A stretch of 64,000 bases of DNA, from positions 13,422,916 to 13,486,915 of the forward strand of contig JAJEKV010000027.1 in NCBI GenBank assembly GCA_021234155.1. The letters are read 5' to 3'. The notes under the pieces are model-generated. The model was not told the DNA's origin. It ran no database searches and saw only the letters and a program-made list of their open reading frames with translations. Source of the DNA: Isoetes taiwanensis (taxonomy: Eukaryota > Streptophyta > Lycopodiopsida > Isoetales > Isoetaceae). Made by a program: the position numbers and the translations under genes. Positions 12,361 to 23,185 of this stretch are shown here, in pieces; position 1 is the stretch's first letter; each line of letters opens with the position of its first letter.

Positions 12361-13230
12361 ATAAGATAAGATAAAGATTTTAGCGTCCGCGGAAACCCAA
12401 TCGGGTTATGGGACCTAATACAGAAGGAGGGGCATAAGCCCAAATCAAAAAGCCGAGCAGAAGTGACTAGACTTATCCCCTGGTGCAATTAGACGTAACC
12501 TAACCAGGGGTTCTAAGGCCACTGATCAAGAATAAGTGCGCCACCTCCCCGATAGACTGCCCATTTTCTTTGGAGCCTCGCCTCGCGAACCTTACATAAC
12601 TCATCACACCGCCGAGTTAATTGAATTGGGGAGAGGTCTTCCTGGACCGAAAAGGGGGTGCCCTTGAGGTGACTCCCATGCTGTAGCATATATAGCCGGT
12701 CCTGGGATGTGGAAAATTGTACTAGAAGATGGCGTGGCCGATCGGGCCGATGAGCCCCTATTCGGCGCGCTGTAAAAGTTTCTGGACTCCGGATGCGCAT
12801 AATATCTGTGAAAAAAATGTGCAGCAGTCTCGCTATCCGAGCAGGAGGCTATGTCCGGGACTCCTACTAGACGCAAGTTGAAGGAACGGTCCTGCTCAGA
12901 TTGGCCCATACGTGGGCTCTGTGTGCTACCGGACACTCTTGCTGGTTCCTGTGCATGTTCTTAAGCTGCATCTTGCATCTGAACATTCGAATTCTTGCAT
13001 GGGGGCCTCTCCGATACTGTCACTGTCTCAGTCTGGGCCGCGGCATCGGCAACCACTGTAGACATGGCTATGGCTGGCTGTACCTCTGCGAGTGCCTCAG
13101 TCTGTACCATGGCATCCGAGCGCAAGGTGTGTGCTGGTATGTTTGGTGGCAAAGGGGAGCTAGCAGCATAACCGATGTATTCTTTTATTAGGTGCTCCAA
13201 TATTTCTAGAACCTGCGCCCAAATGTCCAG
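12361..13230 (-). mobile_element. ORF1-only LINE derivative (half-LINE-like)
   Basis: About 870 bp inserted in unit B of the tandem duplication. Read on the minus strand it encodes an L1-type ORF1 protein and then the family's 3' tail: GGTCCCAT, stem-loop 12394-12407, TCCGCGGACGCTAAAA, (TTATC)n. No endonuclease or reverse transcriptase is present. Comparison with unit A shows clean borders and at most a very short target-site duplication (AG or AGAG). It was probably mobilised in trans by a LINE sharing this tail. Confidence 0.75.
12513..13190 (-). pseudogene. L1-type ORF1 protein, frameshifted
   Basis: L1 ORF1 proteins coat LINE RNA through an RRM-like domain and a C-terminal domain. Here an N-terminal Ala/Val-rich segment ends at an in-frame stop (VQMQDAA, near 12965). 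It is followed by an RRM-like start (RSFNLRLVGVPD, about 12870-12900) and, after a frameshift near 12770, by a C-terminal-domain-like segment (RPRHLLVQFSTSQDR ... FSVQEDLSPIQLTRR) ending at 12513. The order and spacing fit the Transposase_22 (L1 ORF1p) family. The assignment rests on motif resemblance by eye. The stop and frameshift make it non-functional. Confidence 0.65.
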
Positions 13231-13290
13231 AGAGCATTGGAAATTCCACAGATGATCCATGCTTCTAAAGTTTTTGTAAATCTTCTTCAG

Positions 13291-13774
13291 CTAGCATAAA
13301 CATATCTAGTTTGTCAAAGAAGCTATATTTGGATTGGCTCCAGCTCACATAATCCAACTTCTTTCCATCTCCCTTTTTGTTCCCCTTTGTCCATCTGCCT
13401 TTTTGTTGCTAGAAGGATCACAAGTAAGAATGGAGAATCATCACAAGTAAGAATGGAAATCAGTGGTGGTCAAAACTCCTTAGGCTCGCATTCTTAAATC
13501 TAGCATTTGCAAGTTGCCAAGTAGTTGATTGGCTTTTTCTTTCCAGGTACTTGATTGCTGTTGATTTGTGCCATTGTGTAATATAGATCATCTTATTAAT
13601 GAAGCTGTAGCACTTTCAAATAACATATATGACTTGATTATGCATGGGAAAACCGCTAAGATGTAGCTTATAATAATTTGTACACTGCTAGTTCGATTTG
13701 TTAATGTATTGATCAATGTAATCTTAAAATTCTGCAGGATGTTTTTTGGACTTTTACATGGTGGCCCTAAGGCA
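13291..13774. other. spacer without a recognised gene
   Basis: I see no gene. A short local repeat (ACAAGTAAGAATGGA) occurs twice near 13410-13455. Confidence 0.6.
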
Positions 13775-14288
13775 CAAAGCATTTTCTTCAGTTTTAAAAG
13801 TATGCAGGTTTAAAAGGGGCCAGGTTGGGCTTTCATCATACAAGCATTCATTACGCATATGTGGCATGCAGCTATTATGAAGAAAGTTATTACTAGGCTG
13901 CAAAGGCGCAACTTAGGTAGGTTGTCTGTTCAATTTAATGAGTTCACTTTCATGCCCTGCGCTCTTCATTATCCAGAGGTTATCTTTTCTTTTTAGCATC
14001 ACTTATTAAAACACTGACTATTGCATAACTAAGGGATTGTTCTAAATATGTTTCAATTACAGGATATTGTTTTTTGACATGGTCTCACTTACAGGATACG
14101 TGCCCATTCACAACAATATAGAGTTAATGCGTGATAAAATATGATACCTGTTGCAACAAGCATGCTACTCAGAACTTGCAGAAGCTAGGATGATCAAATA
14201 CTCCCTGCATTTGATGACTCAATTCATGTAAGAGCATTTATTCTCTATTTCATTGGAAAGTATTACATCTTCGTTTGATAAGGATGCA
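13775..14288 (+). repeat. ~510-bp direct repeat, copy A
   Basis: Matches 29437-29938 in the same orientation, from GCATTTTCTTCAGTTTTA to CGTTTGATAAGGATGCAC. It differs by a few substitutions and a 12-bp insertion (GGGCCAGGTTGG-type) near 13817. The two copies bracket the 15-kb copia and LINE nest. Copy A is not interrupted by an LTR. Confidence 0.92.
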
Positions 14289-14412
14289 CAACAAGTACAA
14301 TTGTGAGGACAGCAGCAACAAGAGGTATAGTATCTAATACTAATGAGACTGAGAGCTCAGGGGAAGTGAATTCTGCAGAATCTAAAGGAGGATCAAAGGG
14401 AAGCAAAAGTGA
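14289..14412 (+). pseudogene. copia-2 gag fragment, first part
   Basis: Forward-strand gag sequence nearly identical to the minus-strand copia-2 gag at about 28480-28605 (peptide SNTNETESSGEVNSAES). It begins abruptly after the direct repeat and is split at 14412 by LINE-2. The reading resumes at 18233 (SEYARVKEAQGI). Confidence 0.9.
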
Positions 14413-17400
14413 CTTCATCCTGATATTGTTTGTATTCAGGAGCATAAGTGCCACAGGGGAGATGTGACACAATTGATGGATATGGTTGGAAGACATTTTG
14501 CATCCATTGCCTCTTCCTTGGGGCGGTCTAGTGGGGGTACTCTTATTGCTTGGAAAATGAATGTTAATGTTATGTACTCCACAGCAGATAAGTATGGTCG
14601 TTGGGCAATTATTAAGTGGCTTGAGGGAGGACAGTAATGGGGGATTATGAATGTCTATGCCTCAAACCAGCCATCTCAGAGAGGTGCTCTGTGGGCCACA
14701 ATAAGAAACAAGATAAGGAATCTTGGTGGTTTGCAAGTAGCCTGGTTGCTACTAGGAGACTTTAATATGGTAGAGTAGGCAGCGGATCGCTCTGGCCCTG
14801 GTGCGCAGATTATGTAGGGTTTTGAGAGGGACCAATGGTCTAGATTGTTGCAGGATCTGGCTATGGTAGAGGTGGAAGGAGATTTGTCTTTCACATGGTG
14901 CAATAGGCAGATCAGGGCAGGGCGGGCCTATGCCAGGCATGATAGATGTTATGCCTCCCCTCGGACATTGGATGAAGTACCCTCTCTGCATAGGAGCAAC
15001 ATTCTTTCCACCTCCATTTCAGATCATTATCCTCAATTGTTGTGTAGCCAGAATACTTCTACCCCCAAACCCTCCAGAACAGTATTTCGTATGAATACCC
15101 GCTTCTTGACAGATGAAGTCTTCTCGTCTCATTGTCGGGACTTGTGGCTCAATACCTTCTCCTCTCTGAGTGGAATGGCAGGCATGGTGGCAGCATTGGC
15201 TAGGGTTAAACGTTTTGCTAAGGCTTTTGGTAGGCAGCGAGTTCAGCAGGAGCGACAGGAACTCCACTTACTCTATAGAGAGTTGGAGCAGATTCGGGCA
15301 CAACCTTCTGATGGCATCCGGGAGAATGCCATACTGCAGCAGATCATATCTCTAGAGCAGGTCAAAGTTAAGGAAGCTCGGGTGAAGTCTGGACTTACTT
15401 GGCTGAAACAAGGAGACACGAGCTCTTCGGTTTTCTTTAGGGCAGCAAGGCAAACAAGATCGGCATCAATGGCATCCCTTACTTTGTCGATGGTCGTGAA
15501 ATTGGAGGATCCCGCTGATCTCCGTAGGGTATGTGCATTGCCATTTTTCAATGTTCTTTGCTAAGCAAATAAGCTTTCCATACGAGCAAGAAATGCAGGA
15601 CCTGGTTTTGGCTGCCATTAAGCCATCTATCTTGCACCATCAGCGTGATAGTTTAGAACAGGAACTCTCCAAGGAAGATTTAGAGGGTGCATGTATGTGC
15701 ATGGCTAAGGATAAGTGTCCTGGGCTGGATGGTGTGCCCGTGGAATTCTTTTCGCACGTATTGGGAATGGGCTGGAGAGTCGGGTGTATCGTGTCTATCT
15801 TGACTTGTCAGCTGCGCTCTCATGAAATGGATAAAATTCTTAACACTGCCTGTATTTCCCTGATCCCTAAGGTAAAACAGCCATCCACGATCAATGATTG
15901 GAGGCCTATTTCTTTGCTCTCCTCTGTGTATAAGATTATTGCAAAAGCTTTGGCAGAAAAGCTTAAACTAGTTCTAGCATCCTCTATTAACAAGGTTCAG
16001 TCCGGGTTCATCCCAGGAAGAAACATCTTAACTAATGTTGCTGCTGCTTATGAGGGCTTGTATTGGGCTAGGAAAACAGGTCAGGGAGTTGTTTATCTTA
16101 AGCTCGATTTTGCGAAGGCATATGACAGTGTGCGCTGGGAGTTTTTGTCTAGTGTGCTTTCCGCTTTGGGTTGTGGTCCACGTTTTACAAAAACAGTTAT
16201 GAAGCTTCACCCGTCAGCATGAGCTACAGTTGTGTGCCAGGGGGAGCCCTCCCCGTTCTTTTCGATGGGAAGAGGAGTCCGTCAGGGCTGCCCTCTGGCC
16301 CCATTTTTGTTTACCATGGTGGCGGAGGCATTATCACAATTGCTCTTGACTGCAGTAGATGAGGGAGTGGTAGAGGGTCTTCGGATGCAGAACGGCAGTC
16401 AGCAGATTTGCAATCAGTTTGCAGATGACACTTTCCTCTTTGTGGCAGCAGAAGAAAGCAATTTGCGTAATGTTAAGGGTTTGCTAGATACATTTTCCTT
16501 GGCTTCTGGTTGTCTTCTTAATTGGGGAAAGTGTTCGGGTCTGTGGGCTTTGGAGACGCCGCCTCCACCTTGTTTGTTTCTCTTCCCTTGGAAGGTACTC
16601 CCAGTGAATGCATGTACCAGACGTCTGGGCATTCCTTTTAGGGGCGATATCTCTATGGGCTGTGTCTGGGATGAGATTTTGCAGGGACTACAGAAGCACC
16701 TGAGTTGGTGGAAGGGTAGTAAGTTGTCGATGGCAGGCAGGATTACTGTAGCTAAGTCAGTGCTCTGTAGCACCCACGTATGTTAGCTCCAGAATGCAAG
16801 GTTCAGGAATTGGACAGAATTGTCTGTAACTTTGTTTGGGGAGGGACTGCAGAAGGAGCAGTGGTTAAGGTAGCCTGGTGGAAGTGCCTCCGCCCTCGAG
16901 AGGATGGGGGTTTGGAATCCTAGATTTGGCTTTGCATTCTAAGGTGTTAGTCTCCAAGTTTGTCTGGAGTATTCTCCATGAAGAGGTGTTCTCTCCAGGT
17001 GCAGCATTGCTTTTACAGTCCCTCCAGAATTGTGTGACTTTTCACAAGCCATCTGTCCCTGTGAAGTTGCCTTGGGCCTTGCTTTACGGTCTGAGGCCGT
17101 ACCCACACGCGTCACCTTTTCTCAAGGGTGTACTGCGGGCCTGGGAGCATGTGCGAGTGCTTTTCCAGGTAGACTATGCATCAGTATTTCATCACACTTC
17201 TCCTTTTCTGTGGGTTCCTCTGGCTGCCAGCTTGCACGCTTGGACGCAGGCCCGTTGGACTCGGGCTACAGTCTCCACCTTAGAGGATTGGTATTGGCAT
17301 GGCCAACTGGCTCCATGGGAGTTTTTTCAGGCCCGCTTTTGGCTTAAGAGTAGTGATCGAGCTATCTGGCAGCAAGTGGCCTCCTGTATTCCACTGCATA

Positions 17401-18083
17401 TTCCTGTTCTCCTCCAGGGAGGGGTGGTCATTCAAATTTGGAAGGTTCATTCAGGGGTCGATGAGTCATGTTTTGTTCATTCTTGTTACCGAACATTGGT
17501 TATTCATGATACTTTACCTCCTTCTGACAAGTGGGCACTGAAGCTTCAGGGTTCTTGTTGGCGCTCCGTCTGGACATGGACTTGGAACTCTCTCCCCCCA
17601 CCGAAGGTTAGGGTTCTCTTGTGGCAAGTGGCGCACCGCTGCATTAGGGTAAATGTTATGGTGCATAGATTTAAGCCAGCTGTGAGTTTTCTTTGCCCCT
17701 GCTGTGGCTCTCATCGGGAGTCCATTGAACATTGTCTAGTCTTGTGTCCACATTTGCAAGCTGCATGGGATTGGGTCAGAGCATTGTTCCAGATCAGGAT
17801 GTGTAGCCAGAAGATACTTCTTCATGTGTTTCCAGCTTCATGGTCCTCTCCTAAGAAGCAGGCTTTCCATCTGTGTAAGGCGTGGTTGGATTGGTTGATT
17901 TGGAAACGGCGTCGTCTATGGATTTTTCAAGGGATTCAGCAACCTGCAGCCTCTCTAGTTCCACGACTCAGACATAAGCTATTCCAGAGTTTTCTTATGT
18001 TTACTGGCCTAGAGGAGACAAAGTTTTGCATCTGGCGAGATATTTTGCACATTGTAAATGCGAATGGGGAGTTTGTACAGTGA
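14413..18083 (+). pseudogene. LINE-2 ORF2 (endonuclease, RT, zf-RVT), broken
   Basis: Domains in order: a truncated EEP endonuclease (HPDIVCIQEHK at 14416, GDFNMVE near 14757, SDHYPQLL near 15020), with stops near 14635, 14776 and 14815; RT fingers and palm (KCPGLDGVPVEFF near 15713, NDWRPISLLSSVYKI near 15893, LDFAKAYDSVRWEF near 16105); a frameshift near 16210; GVRQGCPLAPFLF near 16270 and the catalytic FADDTFLF at 16418; another break near 16785; then a C-terminal region to 18083 with zf-RVT (CPCCGSHRESIEHCLVLCPH near 17695). Catalytic residues survive, but the frame is interrupted several times. ORF2 would nick the target and reverse-transcribe the LINE RNA. Confidence 0.92.
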
Positions 18084-18232
18084 TTACTAATGGCGTTTGG
18101 AAGTTTACGCTCTAGTTTTTTAGTATGGAGTGCTGAGGTGTCTTTGTCCCTTTGGGGCGTTCTTTTTCCTCACTACTCCTCTTGTATCATTGCCATTCTT
18201 TTAATATAAGTGTCTCAGTTCTTCAAAAAAAA
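14413..18232 (+). mobile_element. LINE-2, 5'-truncated L1-type LINE
   Basis: Starts inside the endonuclease domain and ends in a poly(A) tail (18225-18232). It is flanked by an 8-bp target-site duplication, AAAAGTGA, at 14405-14412 and 18233-18240. It interrupts the forward copia-2 gag fragment, so it is younger than that rearranged fragment. It has no ORF1. The tail differs from the microsatellite-tailed LINE family of this window, so it belongs to another lineage. Confidence 0.92.
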
Positions 18233-18555
18233 AAAAGTGAATATGCAAGGGTGAAAGAGGCACAAGGAATCATTACTTCCAAGATAAGTCCTACCATTAG
18301 ATTAAAATGAAGAAACAAAACACCTCGAGAAATGTGGACATATCTGATAAAACAGTTTGAGGAAAAAACATTATCTCAAATAGACTTACTTGAGAAAGAA
18401 CTTAGAAGCTTGAAATTGCATGATGAAGATGATCTTTGTGAGTTCTTCAATAAGTTTGATAATATTGTAGCTGACTTGGCTGCTGCTGGAGTGGACTTGT
18501 CTGAAAGATTTCAAGTACTTACCACAACAAGAGTTGTGATAGAAAATGAACAGTT
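18233..18555 (+). pseudogene. copia-2 gag fragment, second part
   Basis: Continues the gag frame after LINE-2 (YARVKEAQGIITSKIS, then EEKTLSQIDLLEKELRSLK and FFNKFDNIVADLAAAGVDLS). A TGA replaces a Leu codon near 18308. The frame stops matching at 18555, where the sequence flips into reverse-complement gag. Confidence 0.88.
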
Positions 18556-18848
18556 AGGACATTTATTTTTAACATGCCCTTGCTCATGGCAATAATAGCA
18601 GGTTATTTTGTCAAGTGAGCTCTTTCCCCTCTTTCCTGCAAATAATATCTCAGTCTCTTCATCTTCATTGCCCTTTGCAATTTTTTTCTGCTCAACCTCG
18701 AATCTTAGAATACTTTCTGCCTCATCTCTTGTTTTAGCAACATTTCTTATAAAGAGTCCTAACTGTTCATTTTCTATCACAGCTCTTGCTCTGGTAAACT
18801 AAGTACTTGAAATCTTTCAGACAAGTCGACTCCAGCAGCAACCAAGCC
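18556..18848 (-). pseudogene. copia-2 gag fragment, inverted piece
   Basis: Matches copia-2 gag at about 27977-28255 in the same (minus-sense) orientation, covering the knuckle-proximal region (RNVAKTRDEAESILR). Together with 18484-18555 it forms an inverted repeat: the same gag stretch is read forward and then backward within 350 bp. The junction shares TTAGGAC, so a microhomology-guided inversion or template switch is likely. Confidence 0.85.
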
Positions 18849-18902
18849 AGGTTAAACCATATCCCTGTGTATCTCCAGATCATCAAGTTAAATCATATCC
18901 CT
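18849..18902 (-). repeat. copia-2 LTR remnant, part 1
   Basis: Matches 29338-29390 of the intact copia-2 LTR. It was cut at TCCCT by copia-1, and the rest continues at 24963-25009. Positions 18898-18902 (TCCCT) are the left target-site duplication of copia-1. Confidence 0.9.
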
Positions 18903-19714
18903 TGTTAGAAATTGATTTTCATATCATAATCTTAAACATACTTGGTCACTGCAGACTATACTGTTGTTGTGGTTATTTAACAAGAGATGTGTGACAGTAC
19001 TGGAAAAGCCAGAGATGATAGGGAATATCCACAGATGAAAAAGATACAGCTAAGGGTTGATGCACTAAGGGTTGATTTACCCTATGAATAATGCATGTAA
19101 ATAGTGTACAAAAGAAAAATAACTATATTATAGAGGCAATGGTCGAAATGGTTAAACATAGAACCATTGGCTTATTGTTATTATCTGCAATAGATCTCGG
19201 TCCAATAGGAAACGACCGAGATACTTATATGTCAGATCCAATGGATCGGAGACAAAAGGATGATCAGAGCAGATCGGCTAGGCTTAACCGCCGGAATTGG
19301 ATCTTTTAAATAAACACAAGATGTACAGAATAGTTAGACTGAATTAAACAGTGTTCCGGAGCATTTGAACGCAGGTTTGCATTGTATAAAGTGGAGTTAA
19401 CATTGAATTCATTCTCATTGCTACAGTAGCTCGTTGAGACTTAATTATGCTGTTGTGATATAAGGACTTAACAATGGTTTAAGTTGAAAATTTAAATTCT
19501 TCTTTGTGATGCATATTGCTATTAAGGTGATAATTTGAGATAATGAAGTTGTGGTGATTACATGATTTGAAATATTGTATTGGCTAAGATGTTTTCATGA
19601 AAGGGAATCAATAGATATGTTGCTTAAAATAATGGCAAATTGTCAAGGCTAGTAGTCATTGAGTTAGTCTGGGAGACATTGAGCTTGTTATTCTAACAGA
19701 CTAATTTTCTTACA
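18903..19714 (+). repeat. copia-1 5' LTR
   Basis: Begins TGTTAGAAATTGATTTTC and ends CTAATTTTCTTACA. It should carry the promoter and polyadenylation signals of the element. It contains a short inverted repeat, GATCTCGG...CCGAGAT, near 19193-19223. Confidence 0.97.
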
Positions 19715-19715
19715 T

Positions 19716-19727
19716 TGGTATCAGAGC
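19716..19727 (+). other. copia-1 primer binding site (iMet tRNA)
   Basis: TGGTATCAGAGC, one base after the LTR, matches the 3' end of plant initiator-Met tRNA used to prime minus-strand synthesis. Confidence 0.95.
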
Positions 19728-19731
19728 AAGG

Positions 19732-22110
19732 ATGTCTAGCAGGTTTGGTGCTGGTTTGCTGAATGCCATTGAGGTATTCAAAGGTGACTCTGGATTCCAA
19801 GTCTGGAAGGAGAAAGTAAAGCAAGTTTTGCAAGTAGAGGGTTTATGGGAGCTGATTGAAGGAGATGATCCTGAAACAAGTTCCAGAAGCAGAGTTCATG
19901 CTGTAATTGAACAAGGGAGCTCTTCAACAAATGAGGAGCAGTCTGGAGAAACTCAGACCAGAGAAGTTATTGCAACTAGAGTAGACTCAGGTGAAGCTAC
20001 TGCAAAAATAAGGGAGGCTCAAGGTATAATTATGAGCAAAGTAGGGTCAAGCATTGTGTTGAAACTCAGAGGTATGAGTCCTAAACAAATGTGGAAGTAT
20101 TTGATGACAACTTATGAAGAAAAAACATCTTCTCAGATAGATGTGTTGGAAAATGAACTTAGAAGACTAAAATTTCGTGAAAAGGATGATGTCAATGAAT
20201 TCTTTCAAACCTTTGATAACATCATTGCTGATTTGGAAGGTGCAGGGGTGTTTTACACTCAACAGCAGCAGGTGTTGGCAATCTCAAGATCAGTTGCAAG
20301 TCTTGGAAATGTGTCTATTTTTATTAGAACAATAGCAAAGACTAGGTCTGATGCAGAAAGGATGCTGAAAACAGAGATAGAACAAACAAGAGTCATGAAT
20401 GAAGAAGATACTGCTCAAATCTTGTTTGCTAAAGGAAAGGGGAAATCTGAAAATCGACCTAGAGGTAAAATTGGGCCATGTTTCAATTGTAATCAGCTAG
20501 GACATATTAAGATAAACTGTCCTAATTTGAACAAAGAGATATATTGCTATAATTGTGGGGGAAGAGGGCATTTTGCCTCAACTTGTTCCACACCTAAGGA
20601 TGCAAGCAAGGGCAGGGGAAGAGGAGGAAGGTCTGGTTCCAGTTTCAGAGGAAGAGGGAGAGGCAGGGGCAGAAATGCAGAAGCAAACATTGCAGAAGAA
20701 GTTTTTCTGGAAGAAGAAGAAGGTGAAGAAAATGATGAGGTAAGAAATTACAAATTATTTGCAACTTGTGAAAAACATATTGACAAGAATGATGATCTTT
20801 TGATTTTAGATAGTGGAGCAGAAAAGTCAATTGCATGCTCGAGAAAAATCTTGAAAGAATGCAAGGGGATAAATGGAGGCCATGTGCAAGTTGGGAATGG
20901 GGATTTACAAAAAATACAAGATGTTGGAGTGTTGGAACTTTTTGATTTGAATGGAAGAAGTGTGAATTTGCAAAATGTATTATGTGTGCCAAGTCTTGTT
21001 AGAAATCTAATTTCTATCTCTCAACTTGTGGACATGGGATTTAAAGTTGTCTTTGAACAAATGGATTGCAAAATCTATGAAGGAAATGAACTCAAATTTT
21101 TGGGAAGAAGAGTTGGAAACTTGTTTGGCATAAATGCTAGAAATTTTGGATCCATAAATCTCATAACAAAACCTGATATTGAAACTTGGCATGAAAGATT
21201 GGGACATTCAAATTTCAAAAACATTGAATACATGGTCAAACAGGGATGGATCAAATCAGACATGTTAAAGGAGGATCATGTTTGCAAAGGCTGTCAATTA
21301 GGCAAACATTCGAGACTGCCATTCACAAAAGCAAAAAGGAAAGCTAAAGAAATTCTTGAGTTGATCCATACTGACTTATGTGGGCCTTTGAATGTGACAG
21401 GAATCACAGGGAAAAGATACTTTATAACATTTGTGGATGATTTTAGCAGAAGAACCAAAGTATATTGTCTAAGGTCAAAAGATCTAGCTTATGAAGCCTT
21501 CAAAACATTTGCTGCTGAAGCTGAATGTCAAACAGGGAAAAGAATCAAGTGTGTACGCTCAGATAGAGGAGGTGAGTATCTTTCTTACAATTTTAGGAAA
21601 TATTGCATAAGTAAGGGAATAAAAAGGCAGTTCACATGCAGTTATACACCCCAACAGAATGGGGTTGCAGAAAGAAAAAACAAATCCATCCTAAATGCTG
21701 TGAGATCCATGCTTAAGCATGCAGGTTTGCCAAACTTCCTCTGGGAAGAAGCAGCTAAGACTGTTGTACTAGTGCAAAACATTCTACCTACCAAAAGCTT
21801 GCAAGGTATGTGTCCAGAATATTTGTGGTCAGGGAACATGCCTAACTTTGAAAAATACAGAGTATATGGTTGCTTGGGATATACACATATTCCAAAGGAA
21901 AACAGACTCAAATTAGATGATAGATCTCTAATTTCATATTTGGTAGGATATGGTGAGCATTCAAAAGGTTATAGAATGTATAACCCAGAGAAAAGAAATG
22001 TGATAGTTAGTAGAGATGTGGTTTTTGTGGAAGAGAGCTATACAGACCAAAGTCTATGGAAAATGTTCAGAATAAGGCCAAATTATCAGAGGACAGCAAT
22101 ACAAATCTGA
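19732..22110 (+). CDS. copia-1 gag-protease-integrase polyprotein
   Basis: The frame starts at ATG 19732, five bases after the primer site (MSSRFGAGLLNAIEVF), and runs about 790 codons. Domains: gag capsid region (residues ~20-225); two CCHC knuckles (CFNCNQLGHIKINC ~249 and CYNCGGRGHFASTC ~273); an Arg/Gly stretch; aspartic protease DSGA at residues 360-363; integrase zinc region (H..H..CKGC ~485-520); and integrase core with D548, D611 and E647, a DD35E spacing. It ends after the integrase C-terminal region at a frameshift near 22080, where the linker to RT continues in another frame. Gag packages the RNA, protease cuts the polyprotein, and integrase inserts the cDNA. All catalytic residues are present. 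Confidence 0.96.
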   Translation: MSSRFGAGLLNAIEVFKGDSGFQVWKEKVKQVLQVEGLWELIEGDDPETSSRSRVHAVIEQGSSSTNEEQSGETQTREVIATRVDSGEATAKIREAQGIIMSKVGSSIVLKLRGMSPKQMWKYLMTTYEEKTSSQIDVLENELRRLKFREKDDVNEFFQTFDNIIADLEGAGVFYTQQQQVLAISRSVASLGNVSIFIRTIAKTRSDAERMLKTEIEQTRVMNEEDTAQILFAKGKGKSENRPRGKIGPCFNCNQLGHIKINCPNLNKEIYCYNCGGRGHFASTCSTPKDASKGRGRGGRSGSSFRGRGRGRGRNAEANIAEEVFLEEEEGEENDEVRNYKLFATCEKHIDKNDDLLILDSGAEKSIACSRKILKECKGINGGHVQVGNGDLQKIQDVGVLELFDLNGRSVNLQNVLCVPSLVRNLISISQLVDMGFKVVFEQMDCKIYEGNELKFLGRRVGNLFGINARNFGSINLITKPDIETWHERLGHSNFKNIEYMVKQGWIKSDMLKEDHVCKGCQLGKHSRLPFTKAKRKAKEILELIHTDLCGPLNVTGITGKRYFITFVDDFSRRTKVYCLRSKDLAYEAFKTFAAEAECQTGKRIKCVRSDRGGEYLSYNFRKYCISKGIKRQFTCSYTPQQNGVAERKNKSILNAVRSMLKHAGLPNFLWEEAAKTVVLVQNILPTKSLQGMCPEYLWSGNMPNFEKYRVYGCLGYTHIPKENRLKLDDRSLISYLVGYGEHSKGYRMYNPEKRNVIVSRDVVFVEESYTDQSLWKMFRIRPNYQRTAIQI

Positions 22111-22291
22111 AAAACACAGCAGACTTGATTGACAAAGATGATGACATTGTGCAAAATTTGGATTCTAATCCCAAGAATGATGATGTAAATGAGGAACAAA
22201 CATTGAAGACAATGGAAACAATGAGAAAGACCATGAAAATGAAGAAGATGTAAGGGAAAAACACAAGAGAAAATCAGAAAGTGAAAGGCTA

Positions 22292-23185
22292 ATGAATGAG
22301 GCAAATTTTGATACTAATCTCTATGGCAGAAAAGAGAATGGCAGAAGTTCTAGGTTGCAGCTGCAAGAAAAGGACCCTGAGGCACTTATAATAATGCAAA
22401 CAGGGGTCCCTGAGACATTTGATGAAGCAATGAATAGTATGGATGCAAATAAATGGAAAGAGGCCATGAATGAAGAAATTAATGCCTTTGATAGGACATC
22501 TACATATGAATTAGTTGATCTGCCTAAAGGAAAACAAACAGTTGGAAATAAATGGATATATAAGCTGAAAAGAAATGCTGATGGAAGCCCTAAATTTAAG
22601 GCAAGGCTGGTTGCACAGGGATATACACAAAAGAAAGGCATAGACTTTGAGGAAACATACTCACCTGTGGTCAAACTAACTAGTATCAGGATGATTATAT
22701 CAGTTGCAAATGCATTGGATTTAGATTTGCATCATATGGACGTCTGCACTGCTTTTCTTAATGCTGAATTAGAGGAAGAAGTCTACATGAGACAAGCTCA
22801 GGGATATGAAAAGGGAAAAGACAAAGTTTGGAAACTAAACCGAGCTGTTTATGGGCTGAAACAGGCTCCAAGGCAATGGTACATGTGTATCAATCAATAT
22901 TTGAGAGAGCAGGGTTTTGAAAAATTGGCAAATGATGGGAATGTGTATATCTTAAGAAAAGAAGACAAATTTTGTATAATGGCCATATATGTGGATGATT
23001 GCATCCTAGCTGCTAACGGTGTTGATATTTTAAATCAATGCAAAGAGGTTCTCAAAAGGAGATACCAAATGACAGACTTGGGAGAGCTGTCTAAATTTTT
23101 GGGCATACAAGTGAAGAGATGTAGGGAGAAAGGACTGATTTCTCTATGTCAAAATGATTACATTGATACAGTGCTGGATGTTTAA
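22292..23185 (+). pseudogene. copia-1 reverse transcriptase region
   Basis: A linker at about 22056-22253 lies in a different frame, so two frame changes separate this from the integrase. The RT core is intact: KWIYKLKRNADGS, ARLVAQGYTQ, FEETYSPVVKLTSIR, HHMDVCTAFLNAEL, VYGLKQAPRQWY and catalytic YVDD at residues 233-236. The frame stops at 23185 and the protein continues in the next frame from 23154. The first ATG is not a natural start, because copia RT is translated as part of one polyprotein. Frameshifts are either mutations or sequencing errors. Confidence 0.93.

Larger units (their letters stand above)
11842..13290. repeat. 287-bp tandem duplication, second unit interrupted
   Basis: Unit A is 11842-12128. 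Unit B starts at 12129 (GTAACAGATGGGAAAAAC) and, once the insertion at 12361-13230 is removed, ends near 13285. The units differ by scattered substitutions. Unit A therefore gives the uninterrupted (empty) site, CTGTCTAATAGAGCATTGG, for the LINE derivative in unit B. Confidence 0.9.

Noticed and set aside
20645-20992. Open frames antisense to the copia-1 gag-integrase frame
   Set aside because: They are shadows of a clearly homologous coding frame on the other strand; the same holds for antisense frames in copia-2 and the LINEs.
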